Shown in pieces: positions 25,832 to 34,284 of a stretch of 64,000 nt of DNA. The notes under the pieces are model-generated. The model did not search any database, was not told the DNA's origin, and was given only the letters and a program-made list of their open reading frames with translations. The DNA comes from Streptomyces stelliscabiei (GTDB taxonomy: Bacteria > Actinomycetota > Actinomycetes > Streptomycetales > Streptomycetaceae): assembly GCF_014873495.1 (NCBI RefSeq), contig NZ_JADBGF010000001.1, forward strand, positions 4,898,001-4,962,000, given 5' to 3'. The translations under genes and the position numbers were made by a program. Positions within the stretch are counted from its first letter, which is position 1; each line of letters opens with the position of its first letter.

Positions 25832-27262
25832 ATGCCCGTACCCGTACCGCGGCAGAGAGCGATCCCGGCCGTGGAGAGTGGTCAGGCGCACGCCGTGTCC
25901 GCATCCAGCGGACCGTCCGGAGAGGGGGCGGCCATGAACGCCTCGGCCCTGGCCCCTGCAGACAAGTCGAAGACGCCCGGCCCCACCGGCGACCGCGCCA
26001 CGGGCCCGGCAGGCCTGCCCGCCCCCGCCGCACAGCCCGGCGGACCCACCAACCTCACGGTCCTCCTCATCCAGGACGACCCGGCGGGTTCCCTCAACGT
26101 GCCCGAGTTGCTCGACTCCACGGGCAAGCCGATCCGCGTGCGCACCGCCCGCAACCTCACCGAGGCCCAACGGCTGCTGACCGACGACGTCAACTGCATC
26201 CTCCTGGACCTGGCACTCCCGGCCCCGGCCCGCCCGACCGACACGGACACCGAGGCGGCCGACCGCCCCGAGGACGAACTCGCCGTCCTCAAACACGTCC
26301 TGCGACTGGCCCCCCGCCACGCCGTGCTGGCCCTCACCGACTCCGGCGACGCCGAACGCGGCACGGAGGCGGTACGGGTCGGAGCACAGGACTACCTCTT
26401 CCGGGACGAAGTGGACGGCCGCCTGCTGAGCCGCGCGATCCGCTACGCGGTGGAGCGGAAGCGGTCGGACACCGCCGAGCGCCGGCTCACGGAGTCCAAG
26501 CTGCGCGCCCAGGAGAACGCCCGCCTGGAGCGCGGCCTGCTGCCGACACCGCTGCTGGAGGGCTCGTCCCTGCGGTTCGCCGCCCGCTACCGGCCGGGCC
26601 GTTCCCGCGCCCTGCTCGGCGGCGACTTCTACGACACCGTCCGCACTCCCGACGGCACCGTGCACGTCATGATCGGTGACGTCTGCGGGCACGGCCCCGA
26701 CGAGGCGGCACTCGGTGTGGAGCTGCGGATCGCCTGGCGGGCGCTGACGTTCGCGGGGCTGTGCGGCGACGAGTTGCTGTCCACGCTGCAGCGCGTCCTG
26801 GAACACGAACGCGAGAGCGACGAGATCTTCGCGACGCTCTGCACGGTCGACATCGCCCCCGACGGCCGCCGCGCGGGCCTCTGCCTCGCCGGTCACCCGG
26901 CCCCGCTGATCGTGCGCCACGGCCGCGGCATCCGGCCCACCCCGCCGGCCGACCTACTGCCGTCCGACAACGGCGGGCCGGCCCTCGGTCTGCTGCCGAA
27001 CGCCCGCTGGCCGCGTACACAGATCGAGCTGGGCGCCGCCTGGAGTCTGATGCTCTACACGGACGGCCTGATAGAGGGCCGGATCGGCCAGGGCAAGGAG
27101 CGGCTGGGGCAGGACGGCATGGTCGAGATGGTCCGCCGTCAGCTCGCCGAGGGCCTGCGCGGCGAGGATCTGCTACGCGCGGCGGTGAACGAGGTCCGCG
27201 ACCTCAACGGCGGCGAACTGACCGACGACGTGGCGGTCCTTCTGCTGGACCGAGAGGGCTGA
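25832..27262 (+). CDS. response-regulator/PP2C (RsbU-type) serine phosphatase
   Basis: 476 aa from the ATG at 25832, after GGGAAGGAA. The Ala/Pro-rich N-terminus is followed by a receiver-like domain ('TVLLIQDDPAGSLN', 'CILLDLALP' with the phospho-Asp position, 'AVLALTDSGD'). A coiled coil 'AERRLTESKLRAQENARLERGLLP' leads into a SpoIIE-type PP2C domain: 'LGGDFYDTV', 'GDVCGHGPDEAAL', 'LCLAGHPAPL' and 'TDDVAVLLL'. In actinobacteria such proteins dephosphorylate anti-anti-sigma factors. Target unknown; no anti-sigma partner is adjacent. Confidence 0.92.
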   Translation: MPVPVPRQRAIPAVESGQAHAVSASSGPSGEGAAMNASALAPADKSKTPGPTGDRATGPAGLPAPAAQPGGPTNLTVLLIQDDPAGSLNVPELLDSTGKPIRVRTARNLTEAQRLLTDDVNCILLDLALPAPARPTDTDTEAADRPEDELAVLKHVLRLAPRHAVLALTDSGDAERGTEAVRVGAQDYLFRDEVDGRLLSRAIRYAVERKRSDTAERRLTESKLRAQENARLERGLLPTPLLEGSSLRFAARYRPGRSRALLGGDFYDTVRTPDGTVHVMIGDVCGHGPDEAALGVELRIAWRALTFAGLCGDELLSTLQRVLEHERESDEIFATLCTVDIAPDGRRAGLCLAGHPAPLIVRHGRGIRPTPPADLLPSDNGGPALGLLPNARWPRTQIELGAAWSLMLYTDGLIEGRIGQGKERLGQDGMVEMVRRQLAEGLRGEDLLRAAVNEVRDLNGGELTDDVAVLLLDREG

Positions 27263-27326
27263 CGGGTCCGGCCGAGGCTCCGCCCCGGCTCTTTCGCCCT
27301 GCCTTCGCCCTGCCCTGCTCGGGGGG

Positions 27327-27674
27327 TCAGCGACCGCCGTTGTACGGGCCGTACGGACCGTCGCTGCTGGAGCCTCGGCGGCCGCCGCCGCCCCCGCCGC
27401 CGCCGGAGATCTGCTTGACCGCGGGACGCACATCCACGATGTACACGATGCTCGCGATGACGCCGATGATCGGCAGGAACGACAGGATCGAGAACAGATA
27501 GCTCACGACGAGGGCGATCCCGAGGATGATCAGCCAGAACACCTTGGTCTGCTTGTCCGCCGCGCGGAACGCGTCCTCACGCCGGAACGCGGCGTCGAAG
27601 AGCCCGAACGCGGCGAGAGCCATCAGGACGATCTTCAGAAGTCCCAGGAACCCCACGAAGCCCGTCATCAGCAT
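27327..27674 (-). CDS. DUF2516 family membrane protein
   Basis: 115 aa from the ATG at 27674; a GTG at 27683 is possible. Two main hydrophobic segments, 'FVGFLGLLKIVLMALAAFGLFDAAF' and 'VFWLIILGIALVVSYLFSIL...IIGVIASIVYIVDVRPAV', separated by 'RREDAFRAADKQTK', the DUF2516 signature. A Gly-rich then polar tail follows. Function unknown. It lies on the same strand as, and downstream of, the HbhA-like and XRE genes. Confidence 0.9.
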   Translation of the reverse strand: MLMTGFVGFLGLLKIVLMALAAFGLFDAAFRREDAFRAADKQTKVFWLIILGIALVVSYLFSILSFLPIIGVIASIVYIVDVRPAVKQISGGGGGGGGRRGSSSDGPYGPYNGGR

Positions 27675-27914
27675 GCCGCCCACACCACCCGTTCCGTTCG
27701 CTCATCCGACTGCCGACCGGCTGTCCGGTGCCGAGGCCGACTCCTACGCGGCCACCGTACCCGTAGAACGGGCCGGCCACCCCAAAGGTGCCCGGCCCGT
27801 CTCCGTACCGCGAAGTACCGCGCGGGTACCTCCGAGATACCGCGCGGGTACCTCTCTCTCTGTCGCCGACTTCTCCGTCGGCTATGTCGCCCACCGGGCG
27901 GCGCGTCCTGCCGC

Positions 27915-28529
27915 CTACTTCGCGGGCGGGGTGGTCTTCTTCGCGGTCGGCGCCTTGCGGACCGGGGCCGGCTTCTTCGGCGCGGCCTTCTTGGCGGCGG
28001 GCGCGGGGGCGGGCGCGGCCTGGGCCGGAACGGGCTTGGCGGCCGCCGGCTCGTCCTTGACCTCGACCGGCTTGGAGTTCGGCTCGACGGCGATCGCCAG
28101 CTCCTCGATCTCCTCGGCGGCCTCGCCACGCCAGGTCTTCACGGCCTGCTCACCGTGCTCGGCGACCTTCTCGTACGTCTCGCGGGCCTTCACCGCGTAC
28201 TCGGCGGCGACGCCGACGCTGCGCAGCGCGAGGTCCTGCGCGGTCTCACCGAACTTCTTCAGGTCGGTGTCGAGGCTGCCGATGAACTCGGTGACCTTGG
28301 TCTGCAGGTTCTCCTGGGTCTCCTTGACCCGGGCGGTCGCCTTCTCCTGGACGGCCTTCGGGTCCGTCTGGCGTACGGCGTCGATCCGGGCCGGCGCCTC
28401 GGCGCGCAGCTGCTCGACGATGCCGGGGACCTTCTTCGCCTGCTGCAGGGCGAGGTCGGCGGTGCCGGCGGCGAAGTAGAACGGCGTCGGGTCGGTGACG
28501 GCCTTGCGGATGTCGTCGGTGATGGCCAT
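27915..28529 (-). CDS. HbhA-like (heparin-binding hemagglutinin-type) coiled-coil protein
   Basis: 204 aa. The N-terminal ~150 residues are an almost continuous amphipathic helix ('MAITDDIRKAVTDPTPFYFAAGTADLALQQAKKVP...'). The C-terminus is Pro/Ala/Lys-rich with 'KKAAPKKPAPVRKAPTAKK', resembling the Lys-rich tail of mycobacterial HbhA. HbhA is an adhesin in pathogens; in soil actinomycetes the family probably has a cell-envelope or lipid-associated role. No signal peptide. The XRE gene lies 114 bp upstream on the same strand. Confidence 0.87.
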   Translation of the reverse strand: MAITDDIRKAVTDPTPFYFAAGTADLALQQAKKVPGIVEQLRAEAPARIDAVRQTDPKAVQEKATARVKETQENLQTKVTEFIGSLDTDLKKFGETAQDLALRSVGVAAEYAVKARETYEKVAEHGEQAVKTWRGEAAEEIEELAIAVEPNSKPVEVKDEPAAAKPVPAQAAPAPAPAAKKAAPKKPAPVRKAPTAKKTTPPAK

Positions 28530-28643
28530 GGTGATGGTCCTCCGGGTTGCTGTCAGCTGAGGGTTTGTGTGGTTCGGGTCCGCGTACGAGACTCCGGCGC
28601 CGAAGCGGGCGAAGTCAGCGAAGTCTTCTGATCATCGAGGTCG

Positions 28644-29108
28644 TCAACTCGCCGTCTGCCGCGGACCGGCATCGCCGCCGTCGCCGGCCGTACCGGAGCC
28701 CGGGCCGGGGGCCGAGGGTGCTGCGGCCTCCGTCACCACGCCGAGGTCCAGGTCGATCTCGAATCCGTTCTCCTTGCGGAAGGACTCGTAGATCTGGAGC
28801 AGCACCTGCTTCTGCCGCTCGTTCAGTGTGGGGTCGGCGAGGATGACGGCACGCGTCTCCACCTCGTCACGATCCCGCTCGGCGTCGAGAATGCCGGCCC
28901 GCACGTACAGCGTCTCGGCGGAGATCCGCAGCGCCTTGGCGACCTGCTGCAACACCTCCGCGCTCGGCTTGCGCAGCCCGCGCTCGATCTGGCTCAGATA
29001 CGGATTGGACACCCCGGCGGCGTCGGCGAGCTGCCTGAGCGACAGCTGCGCGTTTCGCCGCTGTTCACGCAGGTACTCACCGAGATTGCCGACGTTGAGC
29101 GATGCCAT
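28644..29108 (-). CDS. XRE-family DNA-binding protein
   Basis: 154 aa from the ATG at 29108 (GGTGGAGG upstream). Helix-turn-helix: 'LREQRRNAQLSLRQLADAAG', then 'VSNPYLSQIERGLRKPSAEVLQQVAKAL'. The C-terminal region has 'ADPTLNERQKQVLLQIYESFRK' and an acidic, disordered tail. Probably autoregulated through the palindrome at 29139-29158. Downstream genes on the same strand are the HbhA-like and DUF2516 genes, so it may control them too. Confidence 0.92.
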   Translation of the reverse strand: MASLNVGNLGEYLREQRRNAQLSLRQLADAAGVSNPYLSQIERGLRKPSAEVLQQVAKALRISAETLYVRAGILDAERDRDEVETRAVILADPTLNERQKQVLLQIYESFRKENGFEIDLDLGVVTEAAAPSAPGPGSGTAGDGGDAGPRQTAS

Positions 29109-29138
29109 GCCTCCACCATGCCCCACCCCCGCTAACTA

Positions 29139-29158
29139 TTGCAAGCACCCGCTTGCAA
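29139..29158. promoter_or_regulatory. operator-like palindrome upstream of the XRE gene
   Basis: TTGCAAGC-accc-GCTTGCAA: perfect 8-bp arms, 31 bp upstream of the XRE start. The symmetry and AT content (unusual locally) suit a dimeric HTH repressor. Confidence 0.75.
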
Positions 29159-29459
29159 AAGTGCGCTAGGCCACGCGCGGGCCGGGGGCCTGTGTAGCGA
29201 ACGGTGGTGTCCGTTCCCTGTTCATCTGCGGTTTCCCGCCGGGTCTGCAGTGTGAAGTGAACGGGTCCCGGAAGACCTGCGCAGCGAGCAGCCCTACCGG
29301 CCCGCGAGGAGGATCGAACCGGGTTTTTGAGGGCTGCGTTCGATACAGGCGTCCGTGCGTTCGTCTAACGGTGGTTTTACCGGAAGGGACCTCGGCAGTG
29401 CCGTACTGCCCCGTGAAGCCGTGGCGAGCCGTTAGTGCTGGTGCTCTCGCACTTGGCGG
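29159..29459. other. intergenic region
   Basis: About 300 bp. I see only an 8-bp inverted repeat (gcagccct 29288 / agggctgc 29330) and no gene. It marks the start of a more accessory region. Confidence 0.45.
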
Positions 29460-30584
29460 TCAGGATGGCTGGACTTGATCGAAGAGGGCGAGAGCTTCGG
29501 CGGGGTCCGGGCTCATGAGGCGTTCCAGACCGGCCGTCGTGATCTTCGCCCACCTGCCGGCCCGTGCCCACATCCGTTCCTCGAAGGCGCGGACGGCTTC
29601 GTCCAGATCTCCAGGGCCGGGGGTGGCGGCGATGGACTCGGCGAGTTCAGCACCTTCCAGCATCGCGAGGTTCGCGCCCGCTCCCAATGGGGGCATCAGG
29701 TGGGCGGCGTCGCCCAGTAGCGTCACCCCGGGGACGTGGGTCCAGGTGTGGGACACGGGCAGGACGTAGAGGGGGCGGTGGATGAAAGCGGTGCCGTGGC
29801 GGAGGAGGTCGAGGACGGGAGCGGCCCAGCCGTCGAACAGAGCCAGCAGGCTCGATCGCACGGCTTCGACGTCGGCCAGGTCCAGGTTCGCGTGCCAGTC
29901 CAGCGGCGCACGGAACTTGGCGTACACCTTGACGTGGCCGCCGCTGTTGCGCTGGGCGACGAGAGCTCGGTTCACGCCGTACACAGCCACGGAACCGTCG
30001 CCGATCAGCCGGGCGAGGTCGGGGTGGCGGGTGTCGACGTCGTCAAGGGAGGTCTCGACATAGGTGACGCCGGTGTAGTGCGGTGTCGCCGGCGAGACTG
30101 CCGGGCGGATCCGGGACCAGGCACCGTCCGCGCCGACCACGAGGTCGAACGCCTCCTGTCGCCCGTCCGCAAAGTGGACCAGTACGCCGTCCCGGGCCCC
30201 CGGCACCACCTGCGTTACGCCCCGACCCCACCGGACGTCGAGAGGGCCGAGCAGCAGGTCGCGGAGTTGGCCGCGGTCGATCTCGGGATTGGCCCGGTCA
30301 TCCGGGCGGGGTTGCCAGTCGCGCAGGACGGTCCCGTCCGTGTCCAGGACGCGCATGGCCTGCCCCTCGGGACGAGACAGTGCCTGGAACTCCGCCAGCA
30401 GCCCCGCCTTGTCCAGCGCGAGCTGGCCCATCCCTTCGTGCAGGTCCAGCGTGCCGCCCGGAGGGCGGGCGTCGGGGGCGGGATCGCGTTCGAGGACGGC
30501 GACGGGGGAGCCATGACGGTGCAGGACACGGGCGAAGGTGAGGCCGGCAGGACCGCTCCCGACCACTGCGATGCGATGTCTCAT
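29460..30584 (-). CDS. FAD-dependent monooxygenase (TetX/PHBH-like)
   Basis: 374 aa from the ATG at 30584. Rossmann start 'IAVVGSGPAGLTFARVLHRHG', NAD(P)H-region 'FDLVVGADGAWSRIRP' (DG motif) and FAD-binding 'VTLLGDAAHLMPPLGAGANLAM'. The architecture and the divergent TetR gene resemble tetracycline-inactivating or aromatic-polyketide hydroxylases. Substrate unknown. Probably induced by the substrate through the adjacent repressor. Confidence 0.92.
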   Translation of the reverse strand: MRHRIAVVGSGPAGLTFARVLHRHGSPVAVLERDPAPDARPPGGTLDLHEGMGQLALDKAGLLAEFQALSRPEGQAMRVLDTDGTVLRDWQPRPDDRANPEIDRGQLRDLLLGPLDVRWGRGVTQVVPGARDGVLVHFADGRQEAFDLVVGADGAWSRIRPAVSPATPHYTGVTYVETSLDDVDTRHPDLARLIGDGSVAVYGVNRALVAQRNSGGHVKVYAKFRAPLDWHANLDLADVEAVRSSLLALFDGWAAPVLDLLRHGTAFIHRPLYVLPVSHTWTHVPGVTLLGDAAHLMPPLGAGANLAMLEGAELAESIAATPGPGDLDEAVRAFEERMWARAGRWAKITTAGLERLMSPDPAEALALFDQVQPS

Positions 30585-30588
30585 GGCG

Positions 30589-30599
30589 ATACACTGTAT
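30589..30599. promoter_or_regulatory. TetR-type operator in the divergent promoter
   Basis: ATACACTGTAT (5-bp arms, one central base), with another GTATAC at 30605-30610. It sits in the 53-bp gap between the monooxygenase and TetR starts. Confidence 0.6.
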
Positions 30600-30637
30600 T
30601 GCTCGTATACGGCGCATCGCAACGGTACGGTGAGAGC

Positions 30638-31330
30638 ATGACTGTCTGGGACCGGCCGGAGCCGCCGACTCGCCCCGTGCCGCTCGACCGGGAGCGGATT
30701 GTCGCCGCCGCCATCGCACTGGCCGACGAGGGCGGGCTGGAGGCGGTGTCGGTGCGCAAGGTCGCGGCCCGCCTGGACGCCGGTCCGATGCGGCTGTACA
30801 GATACATCTCCACCAAGGAGGAGCTGTTCGACCTCATGGTGGACGAGGTCCAGGCCGAGACCCTCCCCGAGGAGCAGCCCGGTGACTGGCAGGAGGCCTT
30901 GCGCGGCCTCGCCCAGCGCACCAGGCAGGCCGCCCTCCGCCACGAATGGCTGGCCGACCTCCTCGGCGGTCGCCCGACCCTGGGTCCGAACGGCCTCGCC
31001 GTGACCGAGGCCACGCTGGCCGCCTTCGACGGCCTCACCGATGTCGACACCGTCATGCGCGCCGTGGAGACTGTCAGCGCCTACTTCATCGGCGCGATCA
31101 GGCGCGAGATCGCGAACCTGCGGGCCGAGCGCGCCACGGGCCTGTCCAAGCACGACTGGCAGCAGGCCCACGGCCCGCATGTGACGAGAATGCTGGCCAC
31201 CGGCCGCTTCCCGGCGCTGGCCAAGGCCGTGCATGACGGCACGGACGTGGACGCCGAGACATCCTTCGCAACCGGCCTGGACTGGGTTCTCGACGCCGTG
31301 GCCGCCAAACTGACCCGGCCGCCGACGTGA
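30638..31330 (+). CDS. TetR-family regulator (TetR_C-like)
   Basis: 230 aa from the ATG at 30638. HTH region 'IVAAAIALADEGGLEAVSVRKVAARLDAGPMRLYRYISTKEEL'. The 'MRLYRYISTKEELFDLMVDEV' form is typical of the true TetR subgroup with TetR_C ligand domains. It is divergent from the flavin monooxygenase, so it is the likely local repressor. Confidence 0.93.
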   Translation: MTVWDRPEPPTRPVPLDRERIVAAAIALADEGGLEAVSVRKVAARLDAGPMRLYRYISTKEELFDLMVDEVQAETLPEEQPGDWQEALRGLAQRTRQAALRHEWLADLLGGRPTLGPNGLAVTEATLAAFDGLTDVDTVMRAVETVSAYFIGAIRREIANLRAERATGLSKHDWQQAHGPHVTRMLATGRFPALAKAVHDGTDVDAETSFATGLDWVLDAVAAKLTRPPT

Positions 31331-31508
31331 CGCTCAGCTCTTGCCGAATGTGAGCGAGGTCGGGGTCGGCATCCACCGGCCGGGCGGGGCTTGCGCCGCC
31401 ACCACTGCATGACACGGCCCAGCGACGGGGGATCGCGCCGAACTGCGTAATCACCCGGACGAGGGGTTTGGTCCCATTCAAGCTGCCCACTCCCTACAGG
31501 TCTGCAAA

Positions 31509-31738
31509 GTGGCATACATGGGTCTGAGTGTGCTGGAGGGGGCGAAGCCGTCACAAATAGACGGCTTCGAGGTCGGCTGGCGGGACGACCAGGGTGAACA
31601 TCGGCTGCCGTTGGCGGATGCGGTCTCGGTGCCGTTCGAGGCCGGGCCGCCGGTCCGCGGCTTCCCGTCATATCGGGGCAACGACATTTCCCTGGGTTGT
31701 ATTGGTCGTCGACGATTCCGAGTCTGCGCTATTGGGGG
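31509..31738 (+). pseudogene. TnsA-like transposase endonuclease, N-terminal remnant
   Basis: GTG/ATG start region 'VAYMGLSVLEGAKPSQ', then 'GFEVGWRDDQGEHRLPLADA' and 'VPFEAGPPVRGFPSYRG'. This is the N-terminus of the actinobacterial TnsA-like heteromeric transposase endonuclease family. At about 31678 the frame slips by one base: the continuation in the next frame reads 'QRHFPGLYWSST', the expected sequence. It then ends at the QOR gene. The catalytic core is absent. Confidence 0.65.
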
Positions 31739-32712
31739 AGGGTGACCAGGATGCGGCCGTGGCCACCGCCGGTGTCGACGTGGTCGTGGGCCTTGGTGAT
31801 GTCGTCCAGCGGGTAGCGGTCGCGGACGTCGACGGTGAGGGCGCCGACGGCGGCGGCGGAGGTGAGGTCGCGGGCGGCCTGGCGCTTGGCCTCGGCGGGG
31901 AAGTCGTCGCTGCCGAGCAGCCGCAGGGTGACGTTGTTGAACAGCAGCGGCCAGAAAGGGACTTCGGTGCGGTCCGCGCGGGTGGCATAGGCGGCGATGA
32001 CGGCATTGTCGGCGGCGACGGCGTTGTCGAGGTCGGCGTTGTCGGACAGCGCGACCTCGATGATCCGGTCGACGCCCCGCGGCGCGTAAGAGCGGATGGC
32101 AGCGGCGGGTTCGCCGGTGTCCAGGGCGACGGCGTGGGAGACGACGGCCGGGTCGACGTGGTCGAGGTCCGTGGTGCGGCGGACGGTGGCGATCACGGTG
32201 GCGCCGGCCCAGTGGGCGAGCTGGGCGGCCAGGGAGCCGACGCCGCCCAGAACTCCGTGGACCAGGACCAGTCGGCCGTCGACCGGGCCGTCGGCGAAGA
32301 CGGTGCGGTGGGCGGTGATACCGGGGATGCCGAGGCTCGCGCCCAGTTCGTCGCCGAGGTGGTCGGGTAGCGGGACGGCCAGATCCGCAGGGACGACGGT
32401 GTACTGGGCGGCGGTGCCGAAGGGGCGGTAGGACTGGGCCCCGTGCACCCAGACCCGTTGCCCGACGCGGCGGGCGTCGACCCCGTCGCCCACGGTGTCG
32501 ATGACTCCGGCGGCGTCGCTGTGCGGGATCACCCGCGGGTAGGCCATGGACGAGCCGAGCCAGCCACGCCGTTTCTTGGTGTCGCCGGGGTTGACGCCCG
32601 AGACGGTGACGCGGACGCGGACCTCGCCGGGGCCGGGGACGGGATCAGGGAGTTCACCGACGTGCAGGACATCGGCGGCGGGTCCCTGGTCGTCGTACCA
32701 GGATGCAAGCAT
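31729..32712 (-). CDS. NADPH:quinone oxidoreductase (zinc-independent MDR family)
   Basis: 327 aa from the ATG at 32712. GroES-like N-terminus 'VTVSGVNPGDTKKRRGW', then 'VIPHSDAAGVIDTVGDGV', nucleotide loop 'VLVHGVLGGVGSLAAQLAHWAGA' and C-terminal 'HDHVDTGGGHGRILVTL'. No structural-zinc Cys cluster, so it is the quinone reductase branch. It is 20 bp downstream of the PadR gene and co-transcribed with it. Confidence 0.92.
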   Translation of the reverse strand: MLASWYDDQGPAADVLHVGELPDPVPGPGEVRVRVTVSGVNPGDTKKRRGWLGSSMAYPRVIPHSDAAGVIDTVGDGVDARRVGQRVWVHGAQSYRPFGTAAQYTVVPADLAVPLPDHLGDELGASLGIPGITAHRTVFADGPVDGRLVLVHGVLGGVGSLAAQLAHWAGATVIATVRRTTDLDHVDPAVVSHAVALDTGEPAAAIRSYAPRGVDRIIEVALSDNADLDNAVAADNAVIAAYATRADRTEVPFWPLLFNNVTLRLLGSDDFPAEAKRQAARDLTSAAAVGALTVDVRDRYPLDDITKAHDHVDTGGGHGRILVTLPQ

Positions 32713-32732
32713 GGGGGTACCTCCGTGGACAG

Positions 32733-33311
32733 TCAGCTCGCGGGAGCGGCGGGCGCATGCGGATCGCTGTCGGTGCATCCGGTGTCGAATACGGGCGGCT
32801 TCTCGCCGAGGGTCTCGCGCAGCCAGGTCCGTTCGGCGCGACTGGTGGCGCGGGCGGTGAGCAGCATGCCGCGTCGGTAGGGGTCGGCGATCTCCTCGGC
32901 ACGCAGGGGTCGCTCGTTGTCGTAGAAGAAGCTCGCCGGTTCCTCCAGGAACTCCAGCCGTCTGCGCAGCACCGCGTGCCGTTCGGCCACGTCGGGCAGG
33001 TGGGAGAGGAATGCCAGGACGACGTAGAACCGGGTGAAGTCGGTGATCTCGTGGTCGGCGGGCTTACGCAGGCGCTGAAGCATGTCGGCCCGCCCTGCCG
33101 CGGTCAGGCTGAGCACGTACCGGGCCGCCCCCGCGGCCGGGTCGGCACGCCGCTCGACCAAGCCCGCCCTGGTCAGACGATTGATCGCCGGATACAGGCT
33201 GCCGTCACTGACGGGCCGCGTGTAGCCGGTCAGCTGTGAGACGCGGCGACGCAGCTCGTGCCCAGGCAGGGGTCCCTCGGCGAGGAAGCCGAGTATCGCG
33301 AGTTCGAGCAT
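32733..33311 (-). CDS. PadR-family transcriptional regulator
   Basis: 192 aa from the ATG at 33311. N-terminal winged helix 'LELAILGFLAEGPLPGHELRRRV', 'VSDGSLYPAINRLTRAGLVERR'. The C-terminal helical dimerisation half is present (Vir_C-like). The 32-bp perfect palindrome at 33332-33363 is in its promoter, between it and the divergent SnoaL gene, so it probably represses both directions. Confidence 0.94.
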   Translation of the reverse strand: MLELAILGFLAEGPLPGHELRRRVSQLTGYTRPVSDGSLYPAINRLTRAGLVERRADPAAGAARYVLSLTAAGRADMLQRLRKPADHEITDFTRFYVVLAFLSHLPDVAERHAVLRRRLEFLEEPASFFYDNERPLRAEEIADPYRRGMLLTARATSRAERTWLRETLGEKPPVFDTGCTDSDPHAPAAPAS

Positions 33312-33331
33312 GGGTTCATCCTCGCACACCT

Positions 33332-33363
33332 ACATCGAATCGATGTGAACATCGATTCGATGT
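33332..33363. promoter_or_regulatory. 32-bp perfect palindrome, predicted PadR operator
   Basis: ACATCGAATCGATGT-ga-ACATCGATTCGATGT: two 15-bp arms, each itself nearly palindromic (ATCGAATCGAT). The padR start is 21 bp to the left and the SnoaL start 47 bp to the right. PadR sites are usually ATGT-N8-ACAT, which occurs in this sequence. Confidence 0.85.
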
Positions 33364-33409
33364 TAGGCTCCCCGGTATCCATCCATCGTCTTTGGAGAGG
33401 CACAGCAAG

Positions 33410-33829
33410 ATGCCGGCGCAGTCCAGCGAGTCAGTGATGAACCGCTTCGTCGAGTTCATCAACACGGGCGACGAGGGTCTCGCTCACGAAGTCATTTCTC
33501 CGGACGCGGTGTTCCACGCACCCAGCCACCCGAAACCGCTGCGGGGGCCCGATGGGTACATGGAAGTCCTCGGGATGATGCGCAGCGCCTTCCCGGACGT
33601 CCAGTGGACGCTGGAGGAGACGGTCACCGAAGGCGACACGGTCGCCGCGCGGTTCACCATGCGGGGAACCCACGACGGTGAATTCTTCGGGATCCCGGCG
33701 ACCGGCAACAAGATCTCGGTGCAGGCCATGAACTTCTACTATCTGGCCGACGGCCGGATCGTCGGCGAACGGGGGCAGCCCGACCTCCTCGGGGTGATGC
33801 AGCAGATCGGTGCCGTACCGGCGCCGTGA
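33410..33829 (+). CDS. SnoaL-like ester cyclase family protein
   Basis: 139 aa from the ATG at 33410 (GGAGAGG upstream). Cone-shaped alpha+beta barrel of the NTF2 superfamily: 'VMNRFVEFINTGDEGLAHEVISPDAVFHAP', 'GPDGYMEVLGMMRSAFPDVQW', 'VAARFTMRGTHDGEFFGIPATGNKI'. Such proteins act as cyclases, isomerases or binding proteins. With the quinone reductase, it suggests a small inducible aromatic/quinone-handling module. Substrate unknown. Confidence 0.88.
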   Translation: MPAQSSESVMNRFVEFINTGDEGLAHEVISPDAVFHAPSHPKPLRGPDGYMEVLGMMRSAFPDVQWTLEETVTEGDTVAARFTMRGTHDGEFFGIPATGNKISVQAMNFYYLADGRIVGERGQPDLLGVMQQIGAVPAP

Positions 33830-34284
33830 ACCTCGTGGCGCCGCGTGAGCCTGTTGTCGCGCGGACCTACCGCTGCCGGGAGGTACGTCGCCCCGGCAAA
33901 GGGTAAGGCCCACACCGGCCCGCGGGCGGCCGACGCAGGTTCACTGCAAGAGGCCGGCCTTCCACATGACGTTCCTTGCCGTCCAACCCAGTCGGCGCAG
34001 GCGGCCAGGGGGTCCGGGCCGAAGGAAGCGTCACGCGACTGCGTTGACAGCGAAGTTGGTCCGCGCAGGTCAGCGACTTCAGCCCGACTAACTTCGCTGT
34101 CAAAGGACAGCAGCGCGACCAAGACCGCCTAGCAGCTACGGCCGGACCATGGCAGGGCAACGATCAACGCGTGCTGACGCAGAAGGGATGTCCCGCCGGA
34201 TCGGTGCAGGGCCACCGGCATCCGCGCGGCGTCGGCGTCGGCGTCTTATATGGATCGGCTGTTACAGAATCCGGGCATGGCACA
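33830..34284. other. intergenic region with inverted repeat
   Basis: 455 bp without a gene. Its main structure is the inverted repeat at 34044-34103. The region joins two damaged or mobile-looking loci and may be debris of an earlier insertion. Confidence 0.5.
34044..34103. repeat. 14-bp inverted repeat
   Basis: Perfect arms TTGACAGCGAAGTT (34044-34057) and AACTTCGCTGTCAA (34090-34103), extendable by a few pairs; 32-nt interior. Could be a terminator, a small MITE-like relic or a regulator site. Confidence 0.7.

Noticed and set aside
25168..26920. Long frames reading through the heptamer array
   Set aside because: Give Ala-Gly-Gly-Arg-Arg-Gln repeats from a non-coding microsatellite; not genes.
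31331..31508. Possible transposase fragment on the minus strand
   Set aside because: A short stretch looks protein-like, but I could not tie it to any family.
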